A DNA stretch of 20,007 bases from contig VGAH01000008.1 in the NCBI GenBank assembly GCA_016870945.1, forward strand, positions 1-20,007, in the 5' to 3' direction. A program made the translations under genes and the position numbers. This stretch comes from Actinomycetota bacterium. Lineage in GTDB: Bacteria > Actinomycetota > Actinomycetes > S36-B12 > UBA5976. Shown here piece by piece: positions 12,750-20,007 of this stretch (the stretch's first letter is position 1; each line of letters starts with the position of its first letter). Below the pieces are notes generated by a model. It was not told where the DNA came from and ran no database searches. It saw nothing but the letters and a program-made list of their open reading frames with translations.

Positions 12750-14762
12750 TTAGGCGGGGGCTGCGCTCGGGGCGGTTGCCGGCGCGGGTGCCGGTGGCTT
12801 GCTAGTAGCGGCCGCCGGTTTCGCAGCGCTTGTGTCTTCTTCTACGACATTCGCCACGACTTTCGGCCTGAAAGGAACGGGCCCCTTTGACGAAGGCTGA
12901 CGTCGTTGTGACCCCGTCCAAGCTGGTCGTGACTTTCTCTTCTTTAATTTTGTAAAGATCCGGTTTACATCTTCTTGGTCGAGAGTCTCTTTCTCTAACA
13001 ATTCGACCACCATCTTGTCGAGAACCACCCGATTGTTCTCAAGGATCTCGAATGCTTCGTGGTGGGCGGTGTCAATCAAACTACGGACTTCAGTATCAAT
13101 TACGGCAGCGACGGCTTCACTGTAGTCACGCTGATGTGCAATATCGCGGCCCAAAAAGACGTCTTGAGACTCGTGTCCATAGCGAATCGCACCAAGGCTT
13201 TGGGTCATACCGAACTGTGTGACCATCGAGCGAGCCAGCGAAGTCGCTCGATCAATATCGTTACTGGCACCAGTCGTTGGGTCGTGAAAGACCAACTCTT
13301 CGGCAGCACGGCCCCCCAGCATGTACGCCAACTGATCAAGCATCTGATTTCTCGTAGTCGCATAGCGCTCTTCTTCGGGCAAAACCATGGTGTAACCGAG
13401 TGCGCGTCCGCGAGGCAAAATCGTGACTTTGTGCACTGGGTCGCTATCGGGCAAGGCGGCTGCCACGATTGCGTGCCCTGCTTCGTGATACGCGGTAATT
13501 AGTTTTTCTTTTTCGTTCATCAATCTAGAACGCTTCTGAGGCCCTGCCACGACGCGATCTATTGATTCGTCTAGCGCCTCGTCGTCAATGAGTTCTTTAG
13601 ACGTGCGCGCCGTCAACAATGCCGCCTCGTTTAATACGTTAGCTAAGTCAGCACCCGTAAAGCCTGGGGTGCGCTTAGCGACTGCTTTCAAATCGATATC
13701 TGGCGCTATGGGCTTTCCTTGTGCGTGCACCTGCAAAATCGCTTCGCGCCCAGAAAGGTCAGGGCGCTCAACTGCAATCTGACGATCAAAACGGCCTGGA
13801 CGCAACAGAGCGGGGTCAAGAATGTCAGGACGGTTAGTGGCAGCAATCAAAATGACGCCACCACTGACATCGAACCCGTCCATCTCTACCAACAACTGAT
13901 TCAATGTCTGTTCACGCTCATCGTGGCCACCACCGAGGCCAGCACCACGCTGCCTACCAACTGCGTCGATTTCGTCCACGAAAACAATTGCCGGCGCGCT
14001 GGATTTAGCTTGCTCAAATAAATCTCGCACGCGGCTCGCACCGACACCAACGAACATCTCAACAAAATCAGAACCTGAGATAGAAAAGAAAGGCACGCCC
14101 GCCTCACCTGCAACGGCGCGGGCAAGCAGGGTTTTGCCGGTACCAGGTGGGCCATACAGCAAGACGCCCTTTGGAATCTTTGCGCCTACTTGTTGGAACT
14201 TCGTTGGGTCAGAAAGAAAGTCTTTAATCTCTTGAAGCTCTTCGACAGCTTCGCTTGCACCGGCGACATCAGCAAAAGTGGTCTTAGGCATGTCTTTGTT
14301 CAAGGCCTTGTGGCGCGACTTGCCAAAGTTCATGATGCGCGCACCGCCGCCTTGCATCTGACTTAAAAAGAAGAACAGCAGCAAAACGATCAAGACGACC
14401 GGCAAGAGAGAAACCAGCAAAGTCACAAAGAAGTTATCTTGCGGAACGTCAACCGTGTAGCCCTCAGGCAGCTGACCTGCATCTGATTTCGCTTGCAAGA
14501 GCTCTTGTAGAACCACGCCTTGACCGTCTATGTAGTCAGACTCGATCTGGGTGCCATCACGAAGCGTTAGCTGTATGCGCTGCTCGCGATCAACCAGGGT
14601 CGCTTTACTGACTCTGTTGTCATTGATTGCTGCCACCGCTTCTGAGGTAGAAACGGCCTCGGGCGCGGTGGTGCCAGATACCAGGTTGCTGCCAATCAAG
14701 ATGATCGCGCCGACCAGAAGGATCCAAATGAGTGGCCCACGAAGGAATTTGCTGTTCTTCAT
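12750..14762 (-). CDS. ftsH: FtsH, membrane-anchored AAA+ zinc metalloprotease
   Basis: FtsH degrades misfolded membrane proteins and selected regulators from the cytoplasmic face of the inner membrane. The 670-residue protein has two N-terminal membrane helices (about 10-28 and 111-133) flanking an extracytoplasmic domain. The AAA module follows: Walker A GPPGTGKT (204-211), pore MFVGVG (236-241), Walker B IVFVDEID (259-266) and the second region of homology with the arginine fingers RPGRFDR (321-327). The protease has HEAGH (426-430) and a third zinc ligand at about Asp502. The last 60 residues are a basic then alanine/proline-rich tail, typical of longer actinobacterial forms. The ATG is 13 bp after the hpt stop. 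The hpt-ftsH-folE order is conserved in actinobacteria. Confidence 0.98.
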   Translation of the reverse strand: MKNSKFLRGPLIWILLVGAIILIGSNLVSGTTAPEAVSTSEAVAAINDNRVSKATLVDREQRIQLTLRDGTQIESDYIDGQGVVLQELLQAKSDAGQLPEGYTVDVPQDNFFVTLLVSLLPVVLIVLLLFFFLSQMQGGGARIMNFGKSRHKALNKDMPKTTFADVAGASEAVEELQEIKDFLSDPTKFQQVGAKIPKGVLLYGPPGTGKTLLARAVAGEAGVPFFSISGSDFVEMFVGVGASRVRDLFEQAKSSAPAIVFVDEIDAVGRQRGAGLGGGHDEREQTLNQLLVEMDGFDVSGGVILIAATNRPDILDPALLRPGRFDRQIAVERPDLSGREAILQVHAQGKPIAPDIDLKAVAKRTPGFTGADLANVLNEAALLTARTSKELIDDEALDESIDRVVAGPQKRSRLMNEKEKLITAYHEAGHAIVAAALPDSDPVHKVTILPRGRALGYTMVLPEEERYATTRNQMLDQLAYMLGGRAAEELVFHDPTTGASNDIDRATSLARSMVTQFGMTQSLGAIRYGHESQDVFLGRDIAHQRDYSEAVAAVIDTEVRSLIDTAHHEAFEILENNRVVLDKMVVELLEKETLDQEDVNRIFTKLKKRKSRPAWTGSQRRQPSSKGPVPFRPKVVANVVEEDTSAAKPAAATSKPPAPAPATAPSAAPA

Positions 14763-14775
14763 ATGCGCTCTAAGT

Positions 14776-15336
14776 CTAAGGTCGCTCCGAATAGACCGCA
14801 GGGTTAAGTGTTGCCACCGAATCTAGGTTCCGATACCCCTCGGCATAATCGAGCCCATAACCAACGACGAAATCCGGCGGTATGTCAAAGCCCACGTACT
14901 TCACGTCTACGTGAACTTGAATAGCTTCAGGTTTTCTTAATAAAGCAAATACCTCTAGCGAGGCAGGTTGGCGGGCGCGCAGGTTTTGTACCAACCAAGA
15001 CAGTGTCAACCCAGAGTCAACGATGTCTTCGAGAATTAGCACGTGGCGGTTTGCGATGTCGGCGTCTAGATCTTTAAGAATCCTCACTACCCCGCTCGAG
15101 GTAGTGCCCTTGCCATAAGAGCTCACCGCCATCCAGTCCATCTCGACGCTAAATGAAAGTTGACGCGAAAGATCGGCCATCAGCATGACGGCACCCTTTA
15201 AGACGCCCACCAACAAGACGTTCTTGTTTTGGTAGTCGTTTTCTATCTGTTTTGCTAACTCGGCTAAACGTTCATTAATTTGGTCTTTTGTCACCAGCAC
15301 ATCAAGAAAGTCGCCAGCTGCGTCTACTGGTTTCAT
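14776..15336 (-). CDS. hpt: Hypoxanthine (guanine) phosphoribosyltransferase
   Basis: Hpt salvages hypoxanthine and guanine to IMP and GMP using PRPP. The 186-residue protein shows the purine PRTase pattern: LLVGVLKGAVMLMADL, the flexible-loop SSYGKG, the PRPP-binding LILEDIVDSGLTL (about 100-112), and VGYGLDYAEGYRNL. I place the start at the ATG at 15336-15334, which forms an ATGA overlap with the tilS stop and has AAAAGG seven bases upstream. An earlier ATG at 15354 would add six residues (MRKGKP) and overlap tilS by 22 bases, which is less likely. The tilS-hpt-ftsH arrangement is widespread in bacteria. Confidence 0.96.
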   Translation of the reverse strand: MKPVDAAGDFLDVLVTKDQINERLAELAKQIENDYQNKNVLLVGVLKGAVMLMADLSRQLSFSVEMDWMAVSSYGKGTTSSGVVRILKDLDADIANRHVLILEDIVDSGLTLSWLVQNLRARQPASLEVFALLRKPEAIQVHVDVKYVGFDIPPDFVVGYGLDYAEGYRNLDSVATLNPAVYSERP

Positions 15337-16316
15337 TGGCTTACCTTTTCGCATAGCAAATCCGCACCCTCACGCCTCGCGGTAAAGCCAGCTGGTAAGG
15401 CGATACGAATCGAATTTAGGGTTTGCGACAACAAGGTTTGCAGTTGGGTCGCATGCAGATAGTTGAGTTCAGCCCGCGGTACCCCACGCTGGCTAATCCA
15501 AGTCAATAACACTCTGCGCGCGATGGCAGGTTGTTCTTGCGATAGTTTTTCAGCGTTTAGTCGCTGACTTTTTTGATCGAACACCAAATCAAAGACTTGC
15601 ATCGACAGGCTGTCTAAGACCTCAGCGTCATCTCGTAGTAGGTCGGCACTGCGAGTCAAGCCTTGAATCACGCTCTCGCCCAGAGCCTCGACCAAAGCAG
15701 GCAAAGCGATCTTTCGAACTTTCACACGGGTATGACTTAGGTCTTCGTTTGCGGGGTCTTGCCAAAAAGAAAGCGACCACTCGGCGCATGCTGCTTGGGT
15801 AGTTTCGCGACTGACACCAAGCAGGGGTCGAAAGAAAATATCGCGCTGTCGAGGAATGCCGGCCAGTGAAGTCGTGCCAGAGCCGCGTGCCAAACGCATC
15901 AACAAAGTCTCTGCCTGATCGTTTTGGGTGTGAGCGGTAAAGACTGCGCGTGCTTTCGTTTTGATTGCGACCTCTTGTAGTGCGGTGTAGCGCAAAGACC
16001 TGGCGGCTGTCTCGCTTCTCTCATGCGCGGGCAGTTTCACGGCTACGACCGGTGCAAGCCCCATTTCTTCAAGTGTGGTCACGGTCGTTGCAACAACTTC
16101 CCCCGCCTCTTTAGACCAACCATGATCAACCACGATTGCTCCGGCGCTTAAATTCGCCATCGGGGCTTCGAGCGAGACAGCTTTGGCCAGTGCCAGTGAA
16201 TCTGCCCCGCCCGAGCACGCGACAAGCACTAGGTCTGCGGGCTTGAACTTCGTGAGCTGGGCTCTAGCGGCCTGACGAACTTGCATGGTTGCCGGCAACA
16301 TATTTTTCGCTGTCAT
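15333..16316 (-). CDS. tilS: tRNA(Ile)-lysidine synthase
   Basis: TilS attaches lysine to C34 of the CAU-anticodon tRNA-Ile, so that the tRNA reads AUA and accepts isoleucine. The N-terminal PP-loop ATPase motif is ACSGGADSLALAKAV (residues 33-47), followed by DHGWS, FTAHTQNDQAETLLMRLARGSGTTSLAGIP and FRPLL, which are hallmarks of TilS. At 327 residues it lacks the long C-terminal tRNA-binding extension of the E. coli enzyme, as is usual in actinobacteria. The ATG at 16316 has no Shine-Dalgarno sequence, but a -10-like TACCAT ends six bases upstream, suggesting a leaderless message. It is the first gene of the 13-gene minus-strand block. Confidence 0.95.
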   Translation of the reverse strand: MTAKNMLPATMQVRQAARAQLTKFKPADLVLVACSGGADSLALAKAVSLEAPMANLSAGAIVVDHGWSKEAGEVVATTVTTLEEMGLAPVVAVKLPAHERSETAARSLRYTALQEVAIKTKARAVFTAHTQNDQAETLLMRLARGSGTTSLAGIPRQRDIFFRPLLGVSRETTQAACAEWSLSFWQDPANEDLSHTRVKVRKIALPALVEALGESVIQGLTRSADLLRDDAEVLDSLSMQVFDLVFDQKSQRLNAEKLSQEQPAIARRVLLTWISQRGVPRAELNYLHATQLQTLLSQTLNSIRIALPAGFTARREGADLLCEKVSQ

Positions 16317-16352
16317 TTCGCAATGGTACGCGCTCTGTAATTATTACCCGCC
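16317..16352. promoter_or_regulatory. Compact divergent promoter region between tilS and the Emb-like gene
   Basis: Only 36 bp separate the two divergent start codons. On the minus strand TACCAT (16328-16323) fits the actinobacterial -10 form TANNNT and leaves exactly six bases to the tilS ATG, the spacing expected if transcription begins at the A of ATG. On the plus strand TGTAAT (16336-16341) in an AT-rich patch matches five of six -10 bases and would give a 5' leader of only a few bases before the GTG at 16353. No good -35 elements are seen, and neither gene has a Shine-Dalgarno sequence. Confidence 0.45.
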
Positions 16353-18860
16353 GTGAAGTGGTCACTCGGATTGGGTTTAGCGCTCACCGCCCTGGTAGCT
16401 GCTGTCGTCGCCGTTCTAGCCCCGCCTGACCAGCTAGAGGCCACGTACCAGTGGCAACCGAGTACGGACGGAAACTCTTCACCATTGCTCTTAGTCGAGG
16501 GTGAACCTGACCAAATGAATTTGGTAATACCGTGTTCGAAACTCGCCCAGCCAAATCAAAAGCTCTTCGCTAGTTCGGGTCGTCCTGAAAAGTTTCCGGC
16601 GTTAGTGATCACAGCTACCGGGGCCGGGCCCCGACTAGACATTCCAGCTAATTTGAAAGAGCCGACTAACTACGTGCCGGTAGCAACTACTGCTGCCATC
16701 TCGCCGACATGTCATTTACGACTTGAGTACGAGCAAAGCACGAGGCTGCTCTCGGTTGCTCTGCTTGAACCAACTGGTGGCAAGGTGCTTGAAGCGTTCG
16801 ACTATCAAATGCCCGCAGAAGGTGGTTTTGAAGTCACTGGACTGCATTGGGCCCCCGAGGTTGATGCCGCTGGCGTGAATGCGACGGTTGTTACGTCGCC
16901 CTTTGTCACGGTGCGTCCGAGTGCATTGCAACTAGTGGCCATCGCCGTGTTTCTGATAGCTGCAGGTGTGGCGATATATATCGCTTACAGAGAGCGCAAA
17001 AAGCTGACTATGCGCGATCGGATCTCGCCTGAATCGAACTGGCGCGGGCTTTGGGGCAAGCTGCGGCCTTACCCGTCCGAAGTGATGATGTCTTTCTTCT
17101 CCTTATTCATCATGGTCGTGGACATTCCGCGCTATGACGATGGCTGGAACCTCTGGGTTGGCGAGCAATTTGTATCCAGCGGAACATTTTCGAACCTGGT
17201 GTTTGGGCAGAACCTTTCTACTCATTTAGATTTGCCATTTTTCTTAGTGCTTGGCGTTTTGATCGAGCCGTTTAACTCGGTGCTTGGCATGCGCCTACTG
17301 CCACTTTTTCTGGCGGTATTCATTTGGGTTGTGCTAAGGCGGTTTATCTTGCCGCGATTTGACTTAAGTAAGCCCGCGATCGTGACCGCGTGGGTCGTCA
17401 CTGCCGCTTACATTTTGGCTTGGGGTTCAACCCTTAGAGGTGAGCCCTTTGTCATTGCTTGCACGGTCGCAGTAATTGCTTTAATTGCCACCTGGCCTGG
17501 CGCACCTAGTTTGGGTGCTACTCGTACGGGGTTCTTGATAGCGATTCTTGGTCTCGGGCTGGCAAGCCATCAAACGGCTTTAGTTGCCGTCGCTGCAGCG
17601 GTTGCCGCGATCCCTTTGGTTGTTAGGGCGTTGCGTTCTCGCCCATCGGCGGTATTAACGGCGAGCGCCTGGGGAATCGGCGTCTCACTACTACTCGTAT
17701 TCGCAAACTCAAATGTCTCGCGGACTCTAGAAGGGTTAGGGCGATACCAAGCGCGCACTGAAGGGCATTCCTACGGGCCATTGGATGAGTGGCGACGCAT
17801 GTTTGATTTTGTCAATCAGTGGAATGCTGCTGCCGGTTACCTAACAATTGCGCTCTTCATCGCAGGGCTAATCACCTTGCTGCTCGTTTGCGGTTACTAC
17901 TTGACACTTATTGATCGCACAACACCTAAGACTTTGGTAGTTGCCTCTGCGATTCTTCTGCCCGCGGGCCTTCTCTTTACTGGGTCAAAGTGGAACTGGC
18001 ATTACGCAGTCTTGTTGCCCACTGCGGTGTTGGGTTGGGCTCTGCTAACTCAGGCTGTCGTAAGTCCCGTGGTTCGCGGGCGAGTCTTAATGGTGGCGAC
18101 CCCCGTCCTCGCTGTCATTGCAGCTGGATTAGCCGCTGCGTGGGGGCTGCACGAAGGGCGCCCATGGAGTGACATCATCGCGTTCGCATTTCAACGTTCT
18201 GTCTTATCGAAAGAAGCCGAAACTAATTGGCCATTGCTCTTTGGCCCCAAGTCAGCATGGTGGGTCTGGGTTGGCCTAGCACTTGCAGTTGCAGCATTGA
18301 CTTATGCGATAGCTCGAGCACGACGTGAGCCCGCGAGATACGCGGCTGCTTGGTCGGTTGCTTTCGCAACGCTGTCTATGACGGTGGTGGTAGCAAGTTT
18401 TCAATTAAGCCCCCCGATCAAAGACGCAATCAAGAATCCTCGTGAATGGACTTTCGTATACCAAAGCGTCATGGGCCTAGTTGACCCAAACGTTCGATGC
18501 GGGGCCCCGTCGGCAACATTCGTGACTGCCTCAGATGAATCAGGGGTCGCCGGTGAAAGCGTGCAACAAATTCTCGACAAAACCGGGGGTGCCATGGCGC
18601 TACCACCTCAGGTTGTTATGGCAGCCCCTTGCAGTCGTGCGCCAGAAATTCGGGACGGGGTGCAAGAGATTCCCTCGATGATCATGGGCAGGCTTGATTT
18701 AGCGGGGGCACGACTAGAGGCTGAGACGACAGCAGTCCCGTGGGTTTGTAATTCATTCCCGACAGAGCGTTCGGCCGAGTATTTGTGTTTCTCGCGATTG
18801 ATAAAGATTGGCGAGCCGCTTACGGCGAGCAACGTTCACTGGCGCCAATGGGGTACGTAA
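16353..18860 (+). CDS. Emb-like GT-C family glycosyltransferase (putative arabinosyltransferase), polytopic membrane protein
   Basis: This 835-residue membrane protein starts at GTG. An N-terminal helix (about 5-23) is followed by an extracytoplasmic beta-rich domain (30-185) with two cysteines (61 and 120). About a dozen hydrophobic helices follow, from about 190 to 685, and then a soluble C-terminal domain (690-835) with cysteines at 716, 760, 799 and 812. Features shared with mycobacterial EmbA/B/C are the layout of the N-terminal domain ending one strand in VIPC, an Asp-Asp pair in RYDDGW (262-263) after the helix as in GT-C enzymes, STLRGEP (359-364) resembling Emb LRPEP, SKWNWHY (545-551) resembling Emb SKWTHHF, and a Cys-Gly after the last helix. 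Emb proteins are near 1,090 residues; here the C-terminal region is much shorter. Transfer of arabinose from decaprenyl-phospho-arabinose to a cell-wall glycan is inferred; another polyprenyl-linked sugar is possible. Confidence 0.72.
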   Translation: MKWSLGLGLALTALVAAVVAVLAPPDQLEATYQWQPSTDGNSSPLLLVEGEPDQMNLVIPCSKLAQPNQKLFASSGRPEKFPALVITATGAGPRLDIPANLKEPTNYVPVATTAAISPTCHLRLEYEQSTRLLSVALLEPTGGKVLEAFDYQMPAEGGFEVTGLHWAPEVDAAGVNATVVTSPFVTVRPSALQLVAIAVFLIAAGVAIYIAYRERKKLTMRDRISPESNWRGLWGKLRPYPSEVMMSFFSLFIMVVDIPRYDDGWNLWVGEQFVSSGTFSNLVFGQNLSTHLDLPFFLVLGVLIEPFNSVLGMRLLPLFLAVFIWVVLRRFILPRFDLSKPAIVTAWVVTAAYILAWGSTLRGEPFVIACTVAVIALIATWPGAPSLGATRTGFLIAILGLGLASHQTALVAVAAAVAAIPLVVRALRSRPSAVLTASAWGIGVSLLLVFANSNVSRTLEGLGRYQARTEGHSYGPLDEWRRMFDFVNQWNAAAGYLTIALFIAGLITLLLVCGYYLTLIDRTTPKTLVVASAILLPAGLLFTGSKWNWHYAVLLPTAVLGWALLTQAVVSPVVRGRVLMVATPVLAVIAAGLAAAWGLHEGRPWSDIIAFAFQRSVLSKEAETNWPLLFGPKSAWWVWVGLALAVAALTYAIARARREPARYAAAWSVAFATLSMTVVVASFQLSPPIKDAIKNPREWTFVYQSVMGLVDPNVRCGAPSATFVTASDESGVAGESVQQILDKTGGAMALPPQVVMAAPCSRAPEIRDGVQEIPSMIMGRLDLAGARLEAETTAVPWVCNSFPTERSAEYLCFSRLIKIGEPLTASNVHWRQWGT

Positions 18861-18869
18861 GGGCGCCAG
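18839..18869. terminator. Inverted repeat at the end of the Emb-like gene
   Basis: CTGGCGCC (18839-18846) and GGCGCCAG (18862-18869) form an 8-bp perfect stem around a 15-base loop containing the TAA stop codon (18858-18860). It lies between convergent genes and could end transcription from either side. There is no U-tract, so Rho-independent action is doubtful; each arm is also partly self-complementary (GGCGCC). Confidence 0.35.
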
Positions 18870-18888
18870 GTTAAAGGGCGTTAGCGGT

Positions 18889-20007
18889 TTAGCGAAAGGC
18901 TGGGATTCCCGTCAAGGCTTCACCGACAACCAGTGTGTGCATCTCATTTGTTCCCTCATAAGTAAAGACCGATTCGAGATTCATCATGTGACGCATAATC
19001 GGGTATTCGAGAGTTATTCCGTTGCCCCCGAGAATCGATCTGCATTCGCGCGCGATTTTCAGAGCGGCCTTCGCGTTGTTTAGCTTGCCCACGCTGACCT
19101 GTTCTGGGCGCAGGCTGCCCCCGTCTTTTAAGTTGGCAAGATGTAGAGCAAGCAAGATTCCGTTTCCAAGCTCTAGTGCCATGTCTGCAAGTTTTTGTTG
19201 CGTCATTTGATACCCAGCGATTGGCTTGTCGAACTGGTCGCGTTCTATCGCATATTCGATAGTGGTTTCGAGGCAATCACGCCCGGCCCCAAGTGCACCG
19301 AACACGATGCCGAAGCGCGCTTCACTTAGACACGAAAGTGGGCCCTTTAACCCAATTACTTCTGGCAAAACCGCATCAGCGGGCAGCCGCACGGCATCGA
19401 AGGTCAGTTCACTTGTGACCGAAGCGCGAAGTGACATCTTCTTCTTAATGTCCGTGGCCTTAAAACCGGGTGAGTCGGTAGGTACGACGAATCCGCGAAC
19501 GCCGTCGTCAGTTTGAGCCCAAACGACGGCAACATCGGCGACGCTGCCGTTGGTGATCCACATCTTTGAACCGTTAAGCACCCAATCAGAGCCATCTTGT
19601 TTTGCGTTGGTTCGCATGCCGGCAGGGTTAGAACCGAAATCAGCCTCGGTTAAGCCAAAGCATCCGATCGCCTCGCCTTTTGCCATTTGTGGCAGCCACT
19701 GTTGCTTTTGTTCGCTCGAGCCAAATGCGTGGATCGCAAACATGGCCAATGAACCTTGCACGCTAACTAATGAGCGAATGCCTGAGTCGCCAGCTTCTAG
19801 TTCATGACACGCCAAACCATAAGCGCGAGCAGATGTGCCCTGGCACCCAAAACCCTCAAGGTGCATGCCAAGAACACCGAGGGTGCCAAGCTCGCGTGCT
19901 AGTTCGCGCACCGGCAGTTCGCCAGACTCGAACCACGTAGCAATTTGCGGGTTGATACGGGACGCGACAAAGTCGCGCACCACCGACTGAATTGCGCGCT
20001 CTTCTTC
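18889..20007 (-). CDS. Acyl-CoA dehydrogenase, glutaryl-CoA dehydrogenase type (N-terminus beyond the window)
   Basis: This FAD enzyme would oxidise an acyl-CoA at the alpha-beta bond, passing electrons to electron transfer flavoprotein. The frame is open at the right edge: reading EEERAIQSVVRDFV upstream of the GTG at 19983 matches the usual family N-terminus, so only some 20 residues are missing. Family motifs are GCFGLTEADFGSNPAGM, WVLNGSKMWITNG, FSLRAS-like MSLRASVTSELTFD, ARFGIVFGALGAGRDCLE, and GGNGITLEYPIMRHMMNLE, followed by TYEGTNEMH with the catalytic Glu 22 residues from the end. The sequence SGIRSLVSVQGSLAM keeps the arginine that binds the glutaryl carboxylate in human GCDH, so a glutaryl-CoA-like substrate (lysine or tryptophan breakdown) is plausible, though other acyl-CoAs are possible. 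The gene is convergent with the Emb-like gene, and no partner genes are visible. Confidence 0.9.
   Translation of the reverse strand, partial: EEERAIQSVVRDFVASRINPQIATWFESGELPVRELARELGTLGVLGMHLEGFGCQGTSARAYGLACHELEAGDSGIRSLVSVQGSLAMFAIHAFGSSEQKQQWLPQMAKGEAIGCFGLTEADFGSNPAGMRTNAKQDGSDWVLNGSKMWITNGSVADVAVVWAQTDDGVRGFVVPTDSPGFKATDIKKKMSLRASVTSELTFDAVRLPADAVLPEVIGLKGPLSCLSEARFGIVFGALGAGRDCLETTIEYAIERDQFDKPIAGYQMTQQKLADMALELGNGILLALHLANLKDGGSLRPEQVSVGKLNNAKAALKIARECRSILGGNGITLEYPIMRHMMNLESVFTYEGTNEMHTLVVGEALTGIPAFR

Noticed and set aside
15337..15354. hpt beginning at the upstream ATG at 15354
   Set aside because: The ATG at 15336 has a good Shine-Dalgarno sequence and a classic ATGA overlap with tilS; the upstream start adds only an unconserved MRKGKP and a longer overlap.
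1..20007. A defence island, prophage, secondary-metabolite cluster or other undescribed multi-gene system
   Set aside because: Every gene except the DUF3180 protein can be assigned to a known family, most are core housekeeping, and there are no integrases, transposases, tRNAs or abrupt composition changes that would mark an inserted region.

Overview
This window is a gene-dense stretch of chromosome, almost certainly from an actinobacterium (Actinomycetota). The minus-strand gene order tilS, hpt, ftsH, folE, folP, folB, folK, DUF3180, panC, (nadBC), coaX, lysS, with clpC beyond, is the conserved order known from Mycobacterium and Streptomyces. Several proteins (standalone ArgA-type N-acetylglutamate synthase, FolP, LysS, the Emb-like glycosyltransferase) also have their best-remembered relatives in that phylum. 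By eye the base composition is only moderately GC (roughly half), spacers are tiny, and GTG and TTG starts are used freely. This suits a streamlined, perhaps aquatic, actinobacterium better than a high-GC soil species, but that placement is inference.

Layout. Bases 1-866 hold the N-terminal third of ClpC (minus strand, running off the left edge). A 102-bp divergent gap separates it from ppc (969-3713, plus), which encodes PEP carboxylase. From 16316 down to 3727, thirteen genes run on the minus strand with gaps of 0-38 bp or stop/start overlaps: tilS, hpt, ftsH, folE, folP, folB, folK, DUF3180, panC, a nadB-nadC fusion, coaX, lysS and argA. Divergent from tilS across only 36 bp is a large membrane protein (16353-18860, plus) that resembles Emb-type arabinosyltransferases. 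A convergent acyl-CoA dehydrogenase of the glutaryl-CoA dehydrogenase type (18889 onwards, minus) runs off the right edge.

How the genes work together. The long block supplies cofactors and translation: folate (folE, folP, folB, folK), pantothenate/CoA (panC, coaX), NAD (nadBC), purine salvage (hpt), tRNA-Ile modification (tilS) and tRNA-Lys charging (lysS), together with membrane proteostasis (ftsH) and arginine-pathway entry (argA). The overlaps TAATG, ATGA, TTGA, TAGTG and TAATT suggest translational coupling throughout. Compared with Mycobacterium tuberculosis, this copy lacks panD, the DUF2520 gene and lsr2 at their usual places, and has gained nadBC, argA and ppc.

The points most worth a second look are the NadB-NadC fusion, the apparent ATT start codon of folK, the Emb-like glycosyltransferase, and the very short divergent promoter region whose signals imply leaderless transcripts. 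I found no RNA genes, CRISPR arrays, insertion sequences or phage genes, and no gene-free stretch longer than about 100 bp. I do not see a previously undescribed multi-gene system; most of the window is conserved housekeeping sequence.
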